Counted from the stretch's first letter, positions 1 to 5,765 are shown. The stretch: 11,842 nucleotides of DNA from Acidobacteriota bacterium (GCA_023429845.1 JAEZCY010000113.1:1-11842); one strand, 5' to 3'. Numbers and translations are program-made. The notes: generated by a model from the sequence alone, not told the origin.

Positions 1-217
1 CGGCGAGCACCTCGAACCACACGACCTGGCGCTTGCCGCCGTACGCCTTCTCGACGGCCGCGTCGAACACGCGCACGCTGGCCCGCCAGATGTCGGGGCC
101 GGTGCCATCGCCTTCGATGAACGGGAGGATGGGGCGATCCGGCACGACGAGCGCGTCGCCCTGCCGGGTGATGGCGGCGCCTTCGCTCGGCGCGGTGAGG
201 TGCGTGAACTGCGGCAT
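1..217 (-). CDS. icd: Isocitrate dehydrogenase (NADP), N-terminal part, runs off the left edge
   Basis: This is the 5' end of a minus-strand gene; only the first 72 codons are inside the window. The start is the ATG at 217-215. The translation begins MPQFTHLTAPSEGAAIT and continues through a VPDRPILPFIEGDGTGPDI stretch and DAAVEKAYGG, then WFEVLA. This matches the N-terminus of the E. coli-type homodimeric NADP enzyme (the PIIPFIEGDGIG and DAAVEKAYKG segments). The enzyme oxidatively decarboxylates isocitrate to 2-oxoglutarate in the cytoplasmic TCA cycle. An in-frame TAA lies about 12 codons upstream and no other ATG intervenes, so the start is well supported, although no Shine-Dalgarno sequence is visible. 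A TATAAT at 409-414 on the same strand is the best promoter candidate and would give a leader of about 185 nt. The catalytic residues are outside the window. Confidence 0.93.
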   Translation of the reverse strand, partial: MPQFTHLTAPSEGAAITRQGDALVVPDRPILPFIEGDGTGPDIWRASVRVFDAAVEKAYGGKRQVVWFEVLA

Positions 218-275
218 GGAGTGTCGGCTGAAGGGTTGAAGGAATTAGGTCAGGCCCCTGTGGCGCGTCGCGCGA

Positions 276-297
276 TTTTCACAGAAGCTGTGGAAAA
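276..297. repeat. AT-rich inverted repeat with DnaA-box-like 9-mers
   Basis: TTTTCACAG, then AAG, then CTGTGGAAAA: the arms pair over 9 bp with one bulged base. The right arm read on the minus strand is TTTTCCACA (297-289), an exact match to the degenerate DnaA box TTWTNCACA. ATTTTCACA (275-283, plus) and TTTTGAACA (309-301, minus) each differ from that consensus at one position. In an icd transcript the same bases would fold into a hairpin with a 3-nt loop. No T-run follows on either strand, so it does not look like a terminator. Confidence 0.45.
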
Positions 298-319
298 CCC
301 TGTTCAAAAGCCTATCGAT

Positions 320-335
320 ACAGGGTGTAACCTGT
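320..335. repeat. Short inverted repeat ACAGG-N6-CCTGT
   Basis: ACAGG (320-324) and CCTGT (331-335) are perfect complements separated by 6 bases. This is a modest dyad that could arise by chance; it is listed because it sits among other dyads in the icd upstream region. Confidence 0.3.
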
Positions 336-349
336 GACGACAGTGTGAC
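333..349. repeat. Direct repeat TGTGAC, 11-bp spacing
   Basis: TGTGAC occurs at 333-338 and again at 344-349, with starts exactly 11 bp apart, about one helical turn. Tandem half-sites at this spacing are typical of OmpR-type response-regulator sites. Assignment to a regulator is inference. Confidence 0.35.
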
Positions 350-361
350 TGCGAGCGTCTT

Positions 362-376
362 GCACCAACTTGGTGC
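362..376. promoter_or_regulatory. 15-bp perfect palindrome, operator candidate resembling an NtrC site
   Basis: GCACCAACTTGGTGC is a perfect 7+1+7 palindrome. With flanks it reads TGCACCAACTTGGTGCG, which matches the classical NtrC site TGCACC-N5-GGTGCA at 11 of the 12 fixed positions. I see no sigma-54 -24/-12 element nearby (GG-N10-GC is absent at the expected spacing), so NtrC control is only a suggestion. It lies about 26 bp downstream of the predicted icd start of transcription, a position that would suit a repressor. Confidence 0.45.
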
Positions 377-408
377 GTCGCTGCCGCAGCCGCGGTCGAG
401 CGCCGACG

Positions 409-414
409 ATTATA
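409..414 (-). promoter_or_regulatory. Putative -10 element (TATAAT) for icd
   Basis: A perfect TATAAT on the minus strand, 34 bp after the stop of the upstream GspC-like gene and pointing at icd. No recognisable -35 hexamer lies 16-18 bp upstream. Transcription would begin near 402, leaving a leader of about 185 nt before the icd ATG. Confidence 0.5.
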
Positions 415-447
415 CCTGCCTCCGCCAGATGCGGCCGACGCACCGGC

Positions 448-963
448 TCACGGACGGAGGGCCAGGCGAAGCACGCGATCCTCCGGCACGAGGCGCAGGT
501 CTACGGCGGTCTCGAGGATTCCTTCGACGCGGTAGACGTCCTCGAGCTGGTCGCCGACGCGAACGTGATGCACCCCGCGCGGCCCCGAAATGATGGCGGT
601 GCGGGCCATGGCCGCACCGTCCTTCCCTTCTGCGATGCCGATCAGCGCCAGCCGCGGCCAGGTGACGGCCGGCGTCGGTGGGACGCTCGGCGGGGCCGGT
701 TCCCGAGGCGGCGCCGAAGGCTCAGTTGCTCCTGGCCGTCTGGATGCGCTGCGGAAGGGGTTGCGCGCCGAGTCGCTCGGCAGGGGTGGCTGGACGCGCC
801 CGTCGAGGCGATCGAGGCCGACGGCCGGCACCGCCTGGCGGGCGGTCGCGGCGTGCGGCCGTGCCTGCACGCCCCTGCCCTGCGGCGCGCGCGGCTGCAA
901 CGCCCAGTACCAGGCGGCCGCCGTGGCGACGAGGAGCCCGGACGCGAGCAGGGCTCGGGACAT
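448..963 (-). CDS. GspC/PilP-like single-pass periplasmic protein (type II secretion/pilus family)
   Basis: A 171-residue protein. It has an N-terminal hydrophobic anchor (about residues 4-22), a disordered stretch rich in Ala, Arg and Pro with the RNPF motif at 67-70, a proline-rich linker (about 80-99) and a compact C-terminal domain (about 101-171). That domain contains LALIGIAEG, RTAIISGPRG and VRVGDQLEDVYRVEGI, followed by RLVPEDRVLRLAL. The layout is that of the homology-region domain of GspC and the related PilP fold, which link inner-membrane secretion or pilus components to the outer-membrane secretin. No other secretion gene is in the window, so the system it serves cannot be named. 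The ATG at 963 is 6 bases after an extended -10 element (970-978, minus), so the message may be leaderless. An in-frame TAG lies four codons upstream. Confidence 0.72.
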   Translation of the reverse strand: MSRALLASGLLVATAAAWYWALQPRAPQGRGVQARPHAATARQAVPAVGLDRLDGRVQPPLPSDSARNPFRSASRRPGATEPSAPPREPAPPSVPPTPAVTWPRLALIGIAEGKDGAAMARTAIISGPRGVHHVRVGDQLEDVYRVEGILETAVDLRLVPEDRVLRLALRP

Positions 964-969
964 GGCGCC

Positions 970-978
970 ATGCTAACA
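970..978 (-). promoter_or_regulatory. Extended -10 (TGTTAGCAT) for the GspC-like gene
   Basis: On the minus strand TGTTAGCAT (TGN plus TAGCAT) is followed by six bases, GGCGCC, and then the ATG at 963. That spacing places the transcription start at or next to the A of the start codon. No Shine-Dalgarno sequence exists. The nearly identical TGTTAGTAT faces kdsB on the other strand. Confidence 0.5.
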
Positions 979-1073
979 GCCGGCCTTCGCTGCGGCGCCG
1001 GGACGCTCCTGCGACGAGCGATTCGGCGGCCGCACGCGACAGCCCGCGGCCTCCCTGCCCGCGCCGACCGGCA

Positions 1074-1082
1074 TGTTAGTAT
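1074..1082 (+). promoter_or_regulatory. Extended -10 (TGTTAGTAT) for kdsB
   Basis: TGTTAGTAT (TGN plus TAGTAT) is followed by five bases and an in-frame GTG at 1088. It differs at one position from the divergent motif at 970-978. It overlaps the upstream ATG at 1073, so a transcript from this element could not use that ATG. No clear -35 is visible. Confidence 0.45.
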
Positions 1083-1087
1083 TCCGC

Positions 1088-1861
1088 GTGCTGCACAGTG
1101 CCGGTTCCAATCCCAAGGCACATGCGACGGCCGTGGCCGTCATTCCGGCACGATTCTCCTCGACGCGACTCCCGGGCAAGCCGCTGGCCGACATACACGG
1201 TCGGCCGATGATCGAACACGTCCATCGTCGCGCCTGCGAGGCGAAGTCGGTGGAGCGTGTGATCGTCGCGACAGACGACCTGCGCGTGTTCGAGGCGGTG
1301 CGCGCTTTTGGCGGTGAGGTGGTGATGACGTCACCGGACCACCGCACCGGCAGTGAGCGTGTGGCCGAAGTGGCCGCGCGGCTCGACAGCGCGCTGATCG
1401 TGAACGTGCAGGGTGACGAGCCGCTGCTCGCACCGTCGATGATCGACGATGCGGTGGCTGCCTGCAGGGATGACGCCTCGGTCGCGATGAGCACCGTGAG
1501 GGCCCGCATCCTGGATCCGGCGGAGGTTGCCAGCCCGGCTGTGGTGAAGGTGGTGACCGACGTGCGGGGCCGTGCGCTCTACTTCACGCGAGCGGCCGTG
1601 CCGTTCCTTCGTGACCCCGGCACGCCGGCCACCTGGTACAAGCACGTCGGCCTGTACGTCTACCGACGCGAGTTCCTCCTGGCGTTCGCGGCCATGCCGC
1701 CCACGCCACTCGAGCTGAGTGAGTCGCTCGAACAGCTGCGTGCCCTCGAACACGGGCACGCCATCATGACGGTCGAGTCGAGACACGATGCGCTCGGCGT
1801 CGACACCCCCGACGACCTCGAACGGGTGCGTCGGGTGCTTGCAGCGGCCGCCATTACCTGA
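1088..1861 (+). CDS. kdsB: 3-deoxy-manno-octulosonate cytidylyltransferase (CMP-Kdo synthetase)
   Basis: The enzyme activates Kdo with CTP to CMP-Kdo, the sugar donor for lipid A-Kdo assembly, in the cytoplasm. Family motifs run in order: VIPARFSSTRLPGKPL with PMIEH (nucleotide-binding start), VERVIVATDD, the HRTGSERVAE segment, VNVQGDEPLL (metal/nucleotide site), VVKVVTD followed by ALYFTRAAVPF, HVGLYVYR, LELSESLEQLRALE, and GVDTPDDLERV near the C-terminus. The start is uncertain. I chose GTG 1088 because it sits 5 bases after an extended -10 element (257 residues, leaderless). An ATG at 1073 would add 5 residues. A GTG at 1133 would give 242 residues and agrees best with the E. coli protein end. 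None has a Shine-Dalgarno sequence. The stop overlaps pyrG (TGATG), so the two are probably translationally coupled. Confidence 0.95.
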   Translation: MLHSAGSNPKAHATAVAVIPARFSSTRLPGKPLADIHGRPMIEHVHRRACEAKSVERVIVATDDLRVFEAVRAFGGEVVMTSPDHRTGSERVAEVAARLDSALIVNVQGDEPLLAPSMIDDAVAACRDDASVAMSTVRARILDPAEVASPAVVKVVTDVRGRALYFTRAAVPFLRDPGTPATWYKHVGLYVYRREFLLAFAAMPPTPLELSESLEQLRALEHGHAIMTVESRHDALGVDTPDDLERVRRVLAAAAIT

Positions 1862-3531
1862 TGTCCACCATGCAGACTTCGCAGCCTCACAAACCCGTCA
1901 AGTACATCTTCGTCACCGGTGGCGTGGTGTCCTCGCTCGGCAAGGGTCTGGCTGCCGCCTCCATCGGCGCACTCCTCGAGAGCCACGGGTTCAAGGTCAC
2001 ACTGCAGAAGTTCGATCCGTACATCAACGTCGATCCGGGCACGATGTCGCCGTACCAGCACGGCGAGGTGTACGTCACCGACGATGGGACGGAAGCGGAC
2101 CTCGACCTCGGGCACTACGAGCGCTTCACCAGCACGGTCACGTCGAAGAACTCCAACTGGACGACCGGCAAGATCTATCTGTCGGTGATTCAGCGCGAGC
2201 GGCGCGGCGACTATCTCGGGGCGACGGTGCAGGTGATTCCGCACATCACGAACGCGATCAAGGAGAGCATCCTTGCCGTGTCCGACGGCGTGGACGTCGT
2301 GCTCGTCGAGATCGGCGGAACGGTCGGCGACATCGAGAGCCTGCCGTTCCTGGAAGCCATTCGCCAGTTCCGGCAGGACGTCGGACGCGAGAACACGCTG
2401 TACATCCATCTCACCCTGGTGCCCCACGTCACCACCGCGGGCGAGTTGAAGACCAAGCCGACGCAGCACAGCGTGCGGGACCTCAGGTCGATCGGCATCC
2501 AGCCCGACATCCTCGTCTGCCGCACCGACCGCATGCTGCCGCGCGACATCAAGCGCAAGATCGCGCTGTTCTGCGACGTGAACGAAGACGCCGTGATCAC
2601 GGCGCGCGACGTCTCGAGCGTGTACGAAGTGCCGCTGGCCCTCGCCGAGGAAGGCATCGACCGCATCGTCCTCAAGCAGCTCTCGCTCCCCAACGAGCCG
2701 CGTCCGGCCGGCCGCTGGGAGGAACTCGTCGAGCGCATCCGCAATCCGAAGGACGAACTCACGATCCACGTCGTCGGCAAGTACGTGGGCCTGGAGGATT
2801 CGTACAAGAGCCTGACCGAGGCGCTGTTCCACGGCGGCTTCCACCACCGGCTGAAGGTCAACATCAAGTGGATCGAAGCCGAGGCACTCGAAGCCGAGGG
2901 CGGCGAGCGCGAACTCGATGGCGCCGACGGCATCCTGGTGCCCGGCGGCTTCGGCAACCGCGGCACCCGCGGGATGATGAAGGCCGTCGAGGTGGCCCGC
3001 GAGCGCCAGATCCCGTTCTTCGGCATCTGCTACGGGTTCCAGTGGGCCACGGTCGAATACGCGCGCAACGTCTGCGGCATCACCGGCGCCGACAGCACGG
3101 AGGTGGCGCCCGACACGGCCGACAAGGTGATCTACAAACTGCGCGACCTGCTCGGGGTGGACGACCTCGGGGGGACGATGCGGGTCGGGTCGTATGCGTG
3201 TCAGTTGAAGCCCGGATCGCTGGCCCACCGGGTGTATGGCGCCGACGTGATCCACGAGCGCCACCGCCACCGCTACGAGTTCAACTGCCTGTACGAACCC
3301 GCGCTGGCCGAGCACGGGATGCAGATCGTGGGGCGCTCGCTCGACGGCAAGTTCGTGGAGATGGTGGAACTGCCGGAGCACCCGTGGTTCATCGCGGTGC
3401 AGTTCCACCCGGAGTTCAAGTCCAAGCCGCTGAAGCCGCACCCGCTGTTTGCCGGGTTCGTGGAGGCAGCCCACGCGCACAAATCGGCGTCTCGCAGCGG
3501 CGTGGACACGCCGGCAGAGACGCTCGCCTAG
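1861..3531 (+). CDS. pyrG: CTP synthase (glutamine-hydrolysing)
   Basis: A 556-residue protein that aminates UTP to CTP using ATP and glutamine. The N-terminal synthetase domain (about 10-275) carries KYIFVTGGVVSSLGKG (P-loop, Lys28), DPYINVDPGTMSPYQHGEV and EADLDLGHYERF. Asp82 and Glu150 fall at the positions of the E. coli Mg ligands. The C-terminal class I glutaminase domain (about 300-545) has PGGFGNRG, nucleophile Cys390 in GICYGFQ, and the His516/Glu518 pair in VQFHPEF, so it is catalytically complete. The elbow reads GICYGFQ where E. coli has GICLGMQ. The start ATG overlaps the kdsB stop. The coupling makes sense because KdsB uses CTP. The gene ends one base before the stop of the opposing kelch fragment. 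Confidence 0.98.
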   Translation: MSTMQTSQPHKPVKYIFVTGGVVSSLGKGLAAASIGALLESHGFKVTLQKFDPYINVDPGTMSPYQHGEVYVTDDGTEADLDLGHYERFTSTVTSKNSNWTTGKIYLSVIQRERRGDYLGATVQVIPHITNAIKESILAVSDGVDVVLVEIGGTVGDIESLPFLEAIRQFRQDVGRENTLYIHLTLVPHVTTAGELKTKPTQHSVRDLRSIGIQPDILVCRTDRMLPRDIKRKIALFCDVNEDAVITARDVSSVYEVPLALAEEGIDRIVLKQLSLPNEPRPAGRWEELVERIRNPKDELTIHVVGKYVGLEDSYKSLTEALFHGGFHHRLKVNIKWIEAEALEAEGGERELDGADGILVPGGFGNRGTRGMMKAVEVARERQIPFFGICYGFQWATVEYARNVCGITGADSTEVAPDTADKVIYKLRDLLGVDDLGGTMRVGSYACQLKPGSLAHRVYGADVIHERHRHRYEFNCLYEPALAEHGMQIVGRSLDGKFVEMVELPEHPWFIAVQFHPEFKSKPLKPHPLFAGFVEAAHAHKSASRSGVDTPAETLA

Positions 3532-3532
3532 G

Positions 3533-3844
3533 TCATCGCCCGGGCGCGGCGCGGGCTAACGCGACGCGCACGGTCCGCATGCGGGGCGCCGGAGCGAAGG
3601 TGCCGCGAGTTGCATCGTAGAACTCGGCGTCAGGCGCCGTCTCGCTGCGCGTGAAGCCTCCGACAACGAGCACGCGGCCGTCGTCGAGCGTCGTTGCGGT
3701 GTGAGCAGCTCGGGGGCCCCCCATCGACGACGCCTGCGTGAGCACCCCGGCGTGGTGAATCGACTGTCCCTGCATCGGGACGAACGACCGGGCGCACAAA
3801 CCTGCGAACAACGCCCCAGTCGTCATCAGCACTCGTTTGCGCAC
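3533..3844 (-). pseudogene. Short secreted kelch-motif protein, probably a truncated remnant
   Basis: A 103-residue minus-strand frame. The start GTG (3844-3842) follows a strong GGAGGAG Shine-Dalgarno sequence (3855-3849) with 4 bases between them. The product begins MRKRVLMTTGALFAGLC, a plausible signal peptide with a basic n-region and hydrophobic core. One kelch-type repeat follows: PRAAHTATTLDDGRVLVVGG, then AEFYDATRGTFAPAPRMR. Kelch proteins need several such repeats to close a beta-propeller. Here the protein ends 13 residues after the first repeat, just where the next R..HTAT unit should begin, and the stop lies 2 bases from the pyrG stop. I infer a 3'-truncated remnant of a larger kelch or galactose-oxidase-like secreted protein. 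A small functional protein cannot be excluded, because the translation signals are intact. Confidence 0.55.
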
Positions 3845-3848
3845 GTTT

Positions 3849-3855
3849 CTCCTCC
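3849..3855 (-). promoter_or_regulatory. Strong Shine-Dalgarno that sets the kelch-fragment start
   Basis: GGAGGAG on the minus strand, 4 bases before GTG 3844. It favours this GTG over the in-frame GTG at 3868, which would place the SD inside the coding region. Confidence 0.55.
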
Positions 3856-3936
3856 ATCCCCGAGGCACGCCACGTGTCCTGCCGTCGCATGCGCCCGCTC
3901 AGGGGCAAGGACGCATGTGGCGTCCGCCCTTCCTCC

Positions 3937-3942
3937 TATAAT
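3937..3942 (+). promoter_or_regulatory. -10 element (TATAAT) for a probably leaderless kdsA
   Basis: A perfect TATAAT followed by six bases and the GTG at 3949, which is exactly where KdsA homology begins. Transcription would start on or beside the start codon. No convincing -35 hexamer is visible. Confidence 0.62.
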
Positions 3943-3948
3943 GCTCGG

Positions 3949-4764
3949 GTGCACCCGGTACACGTCGGACCGGTGACCTACGGCACCGGTCGGCTCGTGC
4001 TGATCGCGGGGCCCTGCGTCATCGAGAGCGAGGCGCATGCGCTGGATCTCGGCCACGCCATCGCCGGCGTCGCGCGGGCAGCGGGTGTGCCCTTCATCTT
4101 CAAGGCGTCGTTCGACAAGGCCAATCGCACCTCCGTCGCTTCGTTTCGCGGCCCAGGGCTGGACGCCGGGCTGCGCACGCTCGCGCGCGTGAAAGCCGAG
4201 GTTGGCGTGCCCGTGCTCACCGACATCCACGAACCGGCGCAGGCGGCTCCCGCCGCAGCCGTCGTGGACGTGCTGCAGATCCCGGCGTTTCTCTGCCGTC
4301 AGACCGACCTGCTGGTGGCAGCCGCGCGGACCGGGGCGGTGGTGAACGTCAAGAAAGGGCAGTTCCTCGCGCCGTCCGACATGCGTCATGCGCTCGAGAA
4401 GGTGCGCGCAAGCGGTAACCCCAACGTCCTCCTGACCGAGCGTGGATCCACCTTCGGCTACCACAACCTCGTCGTCGACATGCGCAGCTTTCCGCAGTTG
4501 CGGTCGCTGGGCGTCCCTGTGGTGTTCGACGTGACGCACAGCCTGCAGTTGCCCGGCGCCGGAGACGGCCGCACGGAGGGACAGGCCCAGTACATCACCA
4601 CGCTCGCCGCCGCGGGCGTGGCCGCAGGCGTGGACGGTGTGTTCCTCGAAGTGCACGACGATCCGCCGCGAGCCCTGTCGGACGGCGGCAACGCCTTGCG
4701 GCTCGACCGGCTGGCGGACCTCCTGGCGCGCCTGGTGCGCGTACACGAGGCAGCCCACGCATGA
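3949..4764 (+). CDS. kdsA: 3-deoxy-8-phosphooctulonate synthase (Kdo-8-phosphate synthase), metal-dependent type
   Basis: A cytoplasmic TIM-barrel enzyme that condenses arabinose-5-phosphate with PEP to Kdo-8-phosphate. From GTG 3949 the protein has 271 residues. Motifs: LVLIAGPCVIES (16-27), FKASFDKANRTS (51-62), PVLTDIHEP, IPAFLCRQTDLL, VNVKKGQFL, RGSTFGYHN, DVTHSLQLPG and LEVHDDPPRALSDG. Cys23, His197, Glu234 and Asp245 have the same mutual spacing (174, 37, 11) as the metal ligands Cys11, His185, Glu222 and Asp233 recalled for the Aquifex enzyme, which indicates the metal-dependent class rather than the E. coli type, which has Asn at the Cys position. Longer in-frame starts such as 3874 cross the promoter and add unrelated residues. 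The start is probably leaderless. The stop overlaps kdsD by 4 bases (ATGA). Confidence 0.97.
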   Translation: MHPVHVGPVTYGTGRLVLIAGPCVIESEAHALDLGHAIAGVARAAGVPFIFKASFDKANRTSVASFRGPGLDAGLRTLARVKAEVGVPVLTDIHEPAQAAPAAAVVDVLQIPAFLCRQTDLLVAAARTGAVVNVKKGQFLAPSDMRHALEKVRASGNPNVLLTERGSTFGYHNLVVDMRSFPQLRSLGVPVVFDVTHSLQLPGAGDGRTEGQAQYITTLAAAGVAAGVDGVFLEVHDDPPRALSDGGNALRLDRLADLLARLVRVHEAAHA

Positions 4765-5765
4765 GGGCGTCGACGTCCATGGACGGCGGATCTTCGGGTG
4801 CTCGCTCCGCGCAACTCGACCTCGCCAGGCGCGTGCTGCGCACCGAGGCGGCCGCGGTGTCGGGCCTCATCGAGCGACTCGACGCACGGTTCGAGCGCGC
4901 CATCGCGCTGCTTGCCGCCTGCCGCGGTCGCGTGATCGTGACGGGCATGGGCAAGTCCGGCCTGATCTGCCGCAAGATTGCCGCCACGCTGGCGAGCACC
5001 GGGACGCCGGCCTTCTTCCTTCACCCCGCAGAGGCGCTGCACGGTGATCTGGGAGTGGTCACCACCGACGACGTCGTCGTGGCCCTGTCGTACGGCGGGG
5101 AGACACCGGAGGTCCTGCGGCTCGTCGAGAGCGTGACGCGTCTCGGCGCGGCCCTGGTCGCGTTGACGGGCGCTCCCGGATCGACGTTGGCCCGCGCCGC
5201 CGACGTGTGCCTCGACTGCAGCGTGGACCAGGAAGCCTGCCCGCTGAATCTCGCCCCGACGGCGAGCACGACGGCGGCCCTTGCCCTCGGCGACGCGCTG
5301 GCGATGGTGCTGGCGACGACCAAGGGATTCGGACAGGACGCGTTCGCCTACCGACACCCGGCCGGCTCGCTCGGCAAGCGGCTGATGCGCGCCGCGCAGT
5401 TGATGCATGCCGGGGACGCGATGCCGGTGGTCGCTCAGGACACACCGCTGCGCGACGTGATCTACGAAATGAGCCGCAAGGGGCTGGGCATGACGTGCGT
5501 GCTCGATGCCGATTACGGACTCGCCGGCATCATCACCGACGGCGACCTCCGCCGTCTGATGATGCGAGACGACGACGTCGCGCGGCGTGTCGCGCGCGAG
5601 ATGATGACGCGGAGTCCCGTGACCATCGGTCTTGACGTACTGGCAGGCGAGGCACTCGAAGTGATGGAAACGCATCGCATCACCTCGGTGCCGGTGGTCG
5701 GCGCCGACGGCCGCCCGGAAGGCGTCCTCCACATCCACGACCTGTGGCGAACGGAGTTGTGCTGA
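4761..5765 (+). CDS. kdsD: D-arabinose-5-phosphate isomerase (KpsF/GutQ family)
   Basis: A 334-residue cytoplasmic enzyme interconverting ribulose-5-phosphate and arabinose-5-phosphate, the first committed step towards Kdo. The sugar-isomerase (SIS) domain (about 45-195) contains VIVTGMGKSG, FFLHPAEALHGDLG and ALSYGGETPEVL, then YRHPAGSLGKRL. Lys65, Glu117, Glu158 and His199 line up with the four catalytic residues of E. coli KdsD at a constant offset of six. Two CBS domains follow (about 214-265 and 281-334): MHAGDAMPVV with AGIITDGDLRRL, and MMTRSPVTI with HRITSVPVV. The ATG overlaps the kdsA stop (ATGA); a second in-frame ATG at 4779 is possible. The stop overlaps the kdsC start (TGATG). 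Confidence 0.97.
   Translation: MRASTSMDGGSSGARSAQLDLARRVLRTEAAAVSGLIERLDARFERAIALLAACRGRVIVTGMGKSGLICRKIAATLASTGTPAFFLHPAEALHGDLGVVTTDDVVVALSYGGETPEVLRLVESVTRLGAALVALTGAPGSTLARAADVCLDCSVDQEACPLNLAPTASTTAALALGDALAMVLATTKGFGQDAFAYRHPAGSLGKRLMRAAQLMHAGDAMPVVAQDTPLRDVIYEMSRKGLGMTCVLDADYGLAGIITDGDLRRLMMRDDDVARRVAREMMTRSPVTIGLDVLAGEALEVMETHRITSVPVVGADGRPEGVLHIHDLWRTELC

Larger units (their letters stand above)
218..447. other. Intergenic regulatory spacer upstream of icd
   Basis: No convincing gene is present between the stop of the GspC-like gene and the icd start. The stretch is less GC-rich than its surroundings. It contains a minus-strand TATAAT (409-414), a perfect 15-bp palindrome (362-376), a pair of TGTGAC direct repeats 11 bp apart (333-349), a short ACAGG/CCTGT dyad (320-335) and an AT-rich inverted repeat with DnaA-box-like 9-mers (275-309). 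The small ORFs here look like chance open frames. Confidence 0.6.

Noticed and set aside
276..310. Rho-independent terminator
   Set aside because: The hairpin arms are AT-rich and no T-run follows the stem on either strand.
330..380. Sigma-54 promoter beside the NtrC-like palindrome
   Set aside because: TTGC occurs at 360-363, but the GG expected 12 bases upstream is TG and the rest of the -24 element does not match.
240..420. Chromosomal replication origin
   Set aside because: DnaA-box-like 9-mers are present but few, only one is exact, and there is no AT-rich unwinding element, dnaA, dnaN or gidA nearby.
370..1317. A 315-codon plus-strand frame over the icd spacer, the GspC-like gene and the kdsB start
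   Set aside because: Arg/Gly-rich, crosses the divergent promoters and conflicts with three better-supported features.
1660..3480. A 606-codon open frame antisense to kdsB and pyrG
   Set aside because: It is the mirror of pyrG codon bias in high-GC DNA. The product is rich in His, Arg, Val and Asp with no recognisable domain, and pyrG on the other strand is unambiguous.
1788..3620. A 610-codon plus-strand frame overlapping pyrG in another frame
   Set aside because: Arg/Pro/Gly-rich low-complexity product from an off-frame reading of pyrG, with no motif and no start signal.
3630..3908. A 92-codon alternative minus-strand frame over the kelch fragment
   Set aside because: It lacks the kelch motif and signal peptide seen in the neighbouring frame, and the strong SD is better spaced for GTG 3844 than for its internal ATG.
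4458..5738. A 426-codon antisense frame across kdsA and kdsD
   Set aside because: His/Arg-rich shadow of two well-supported genes.
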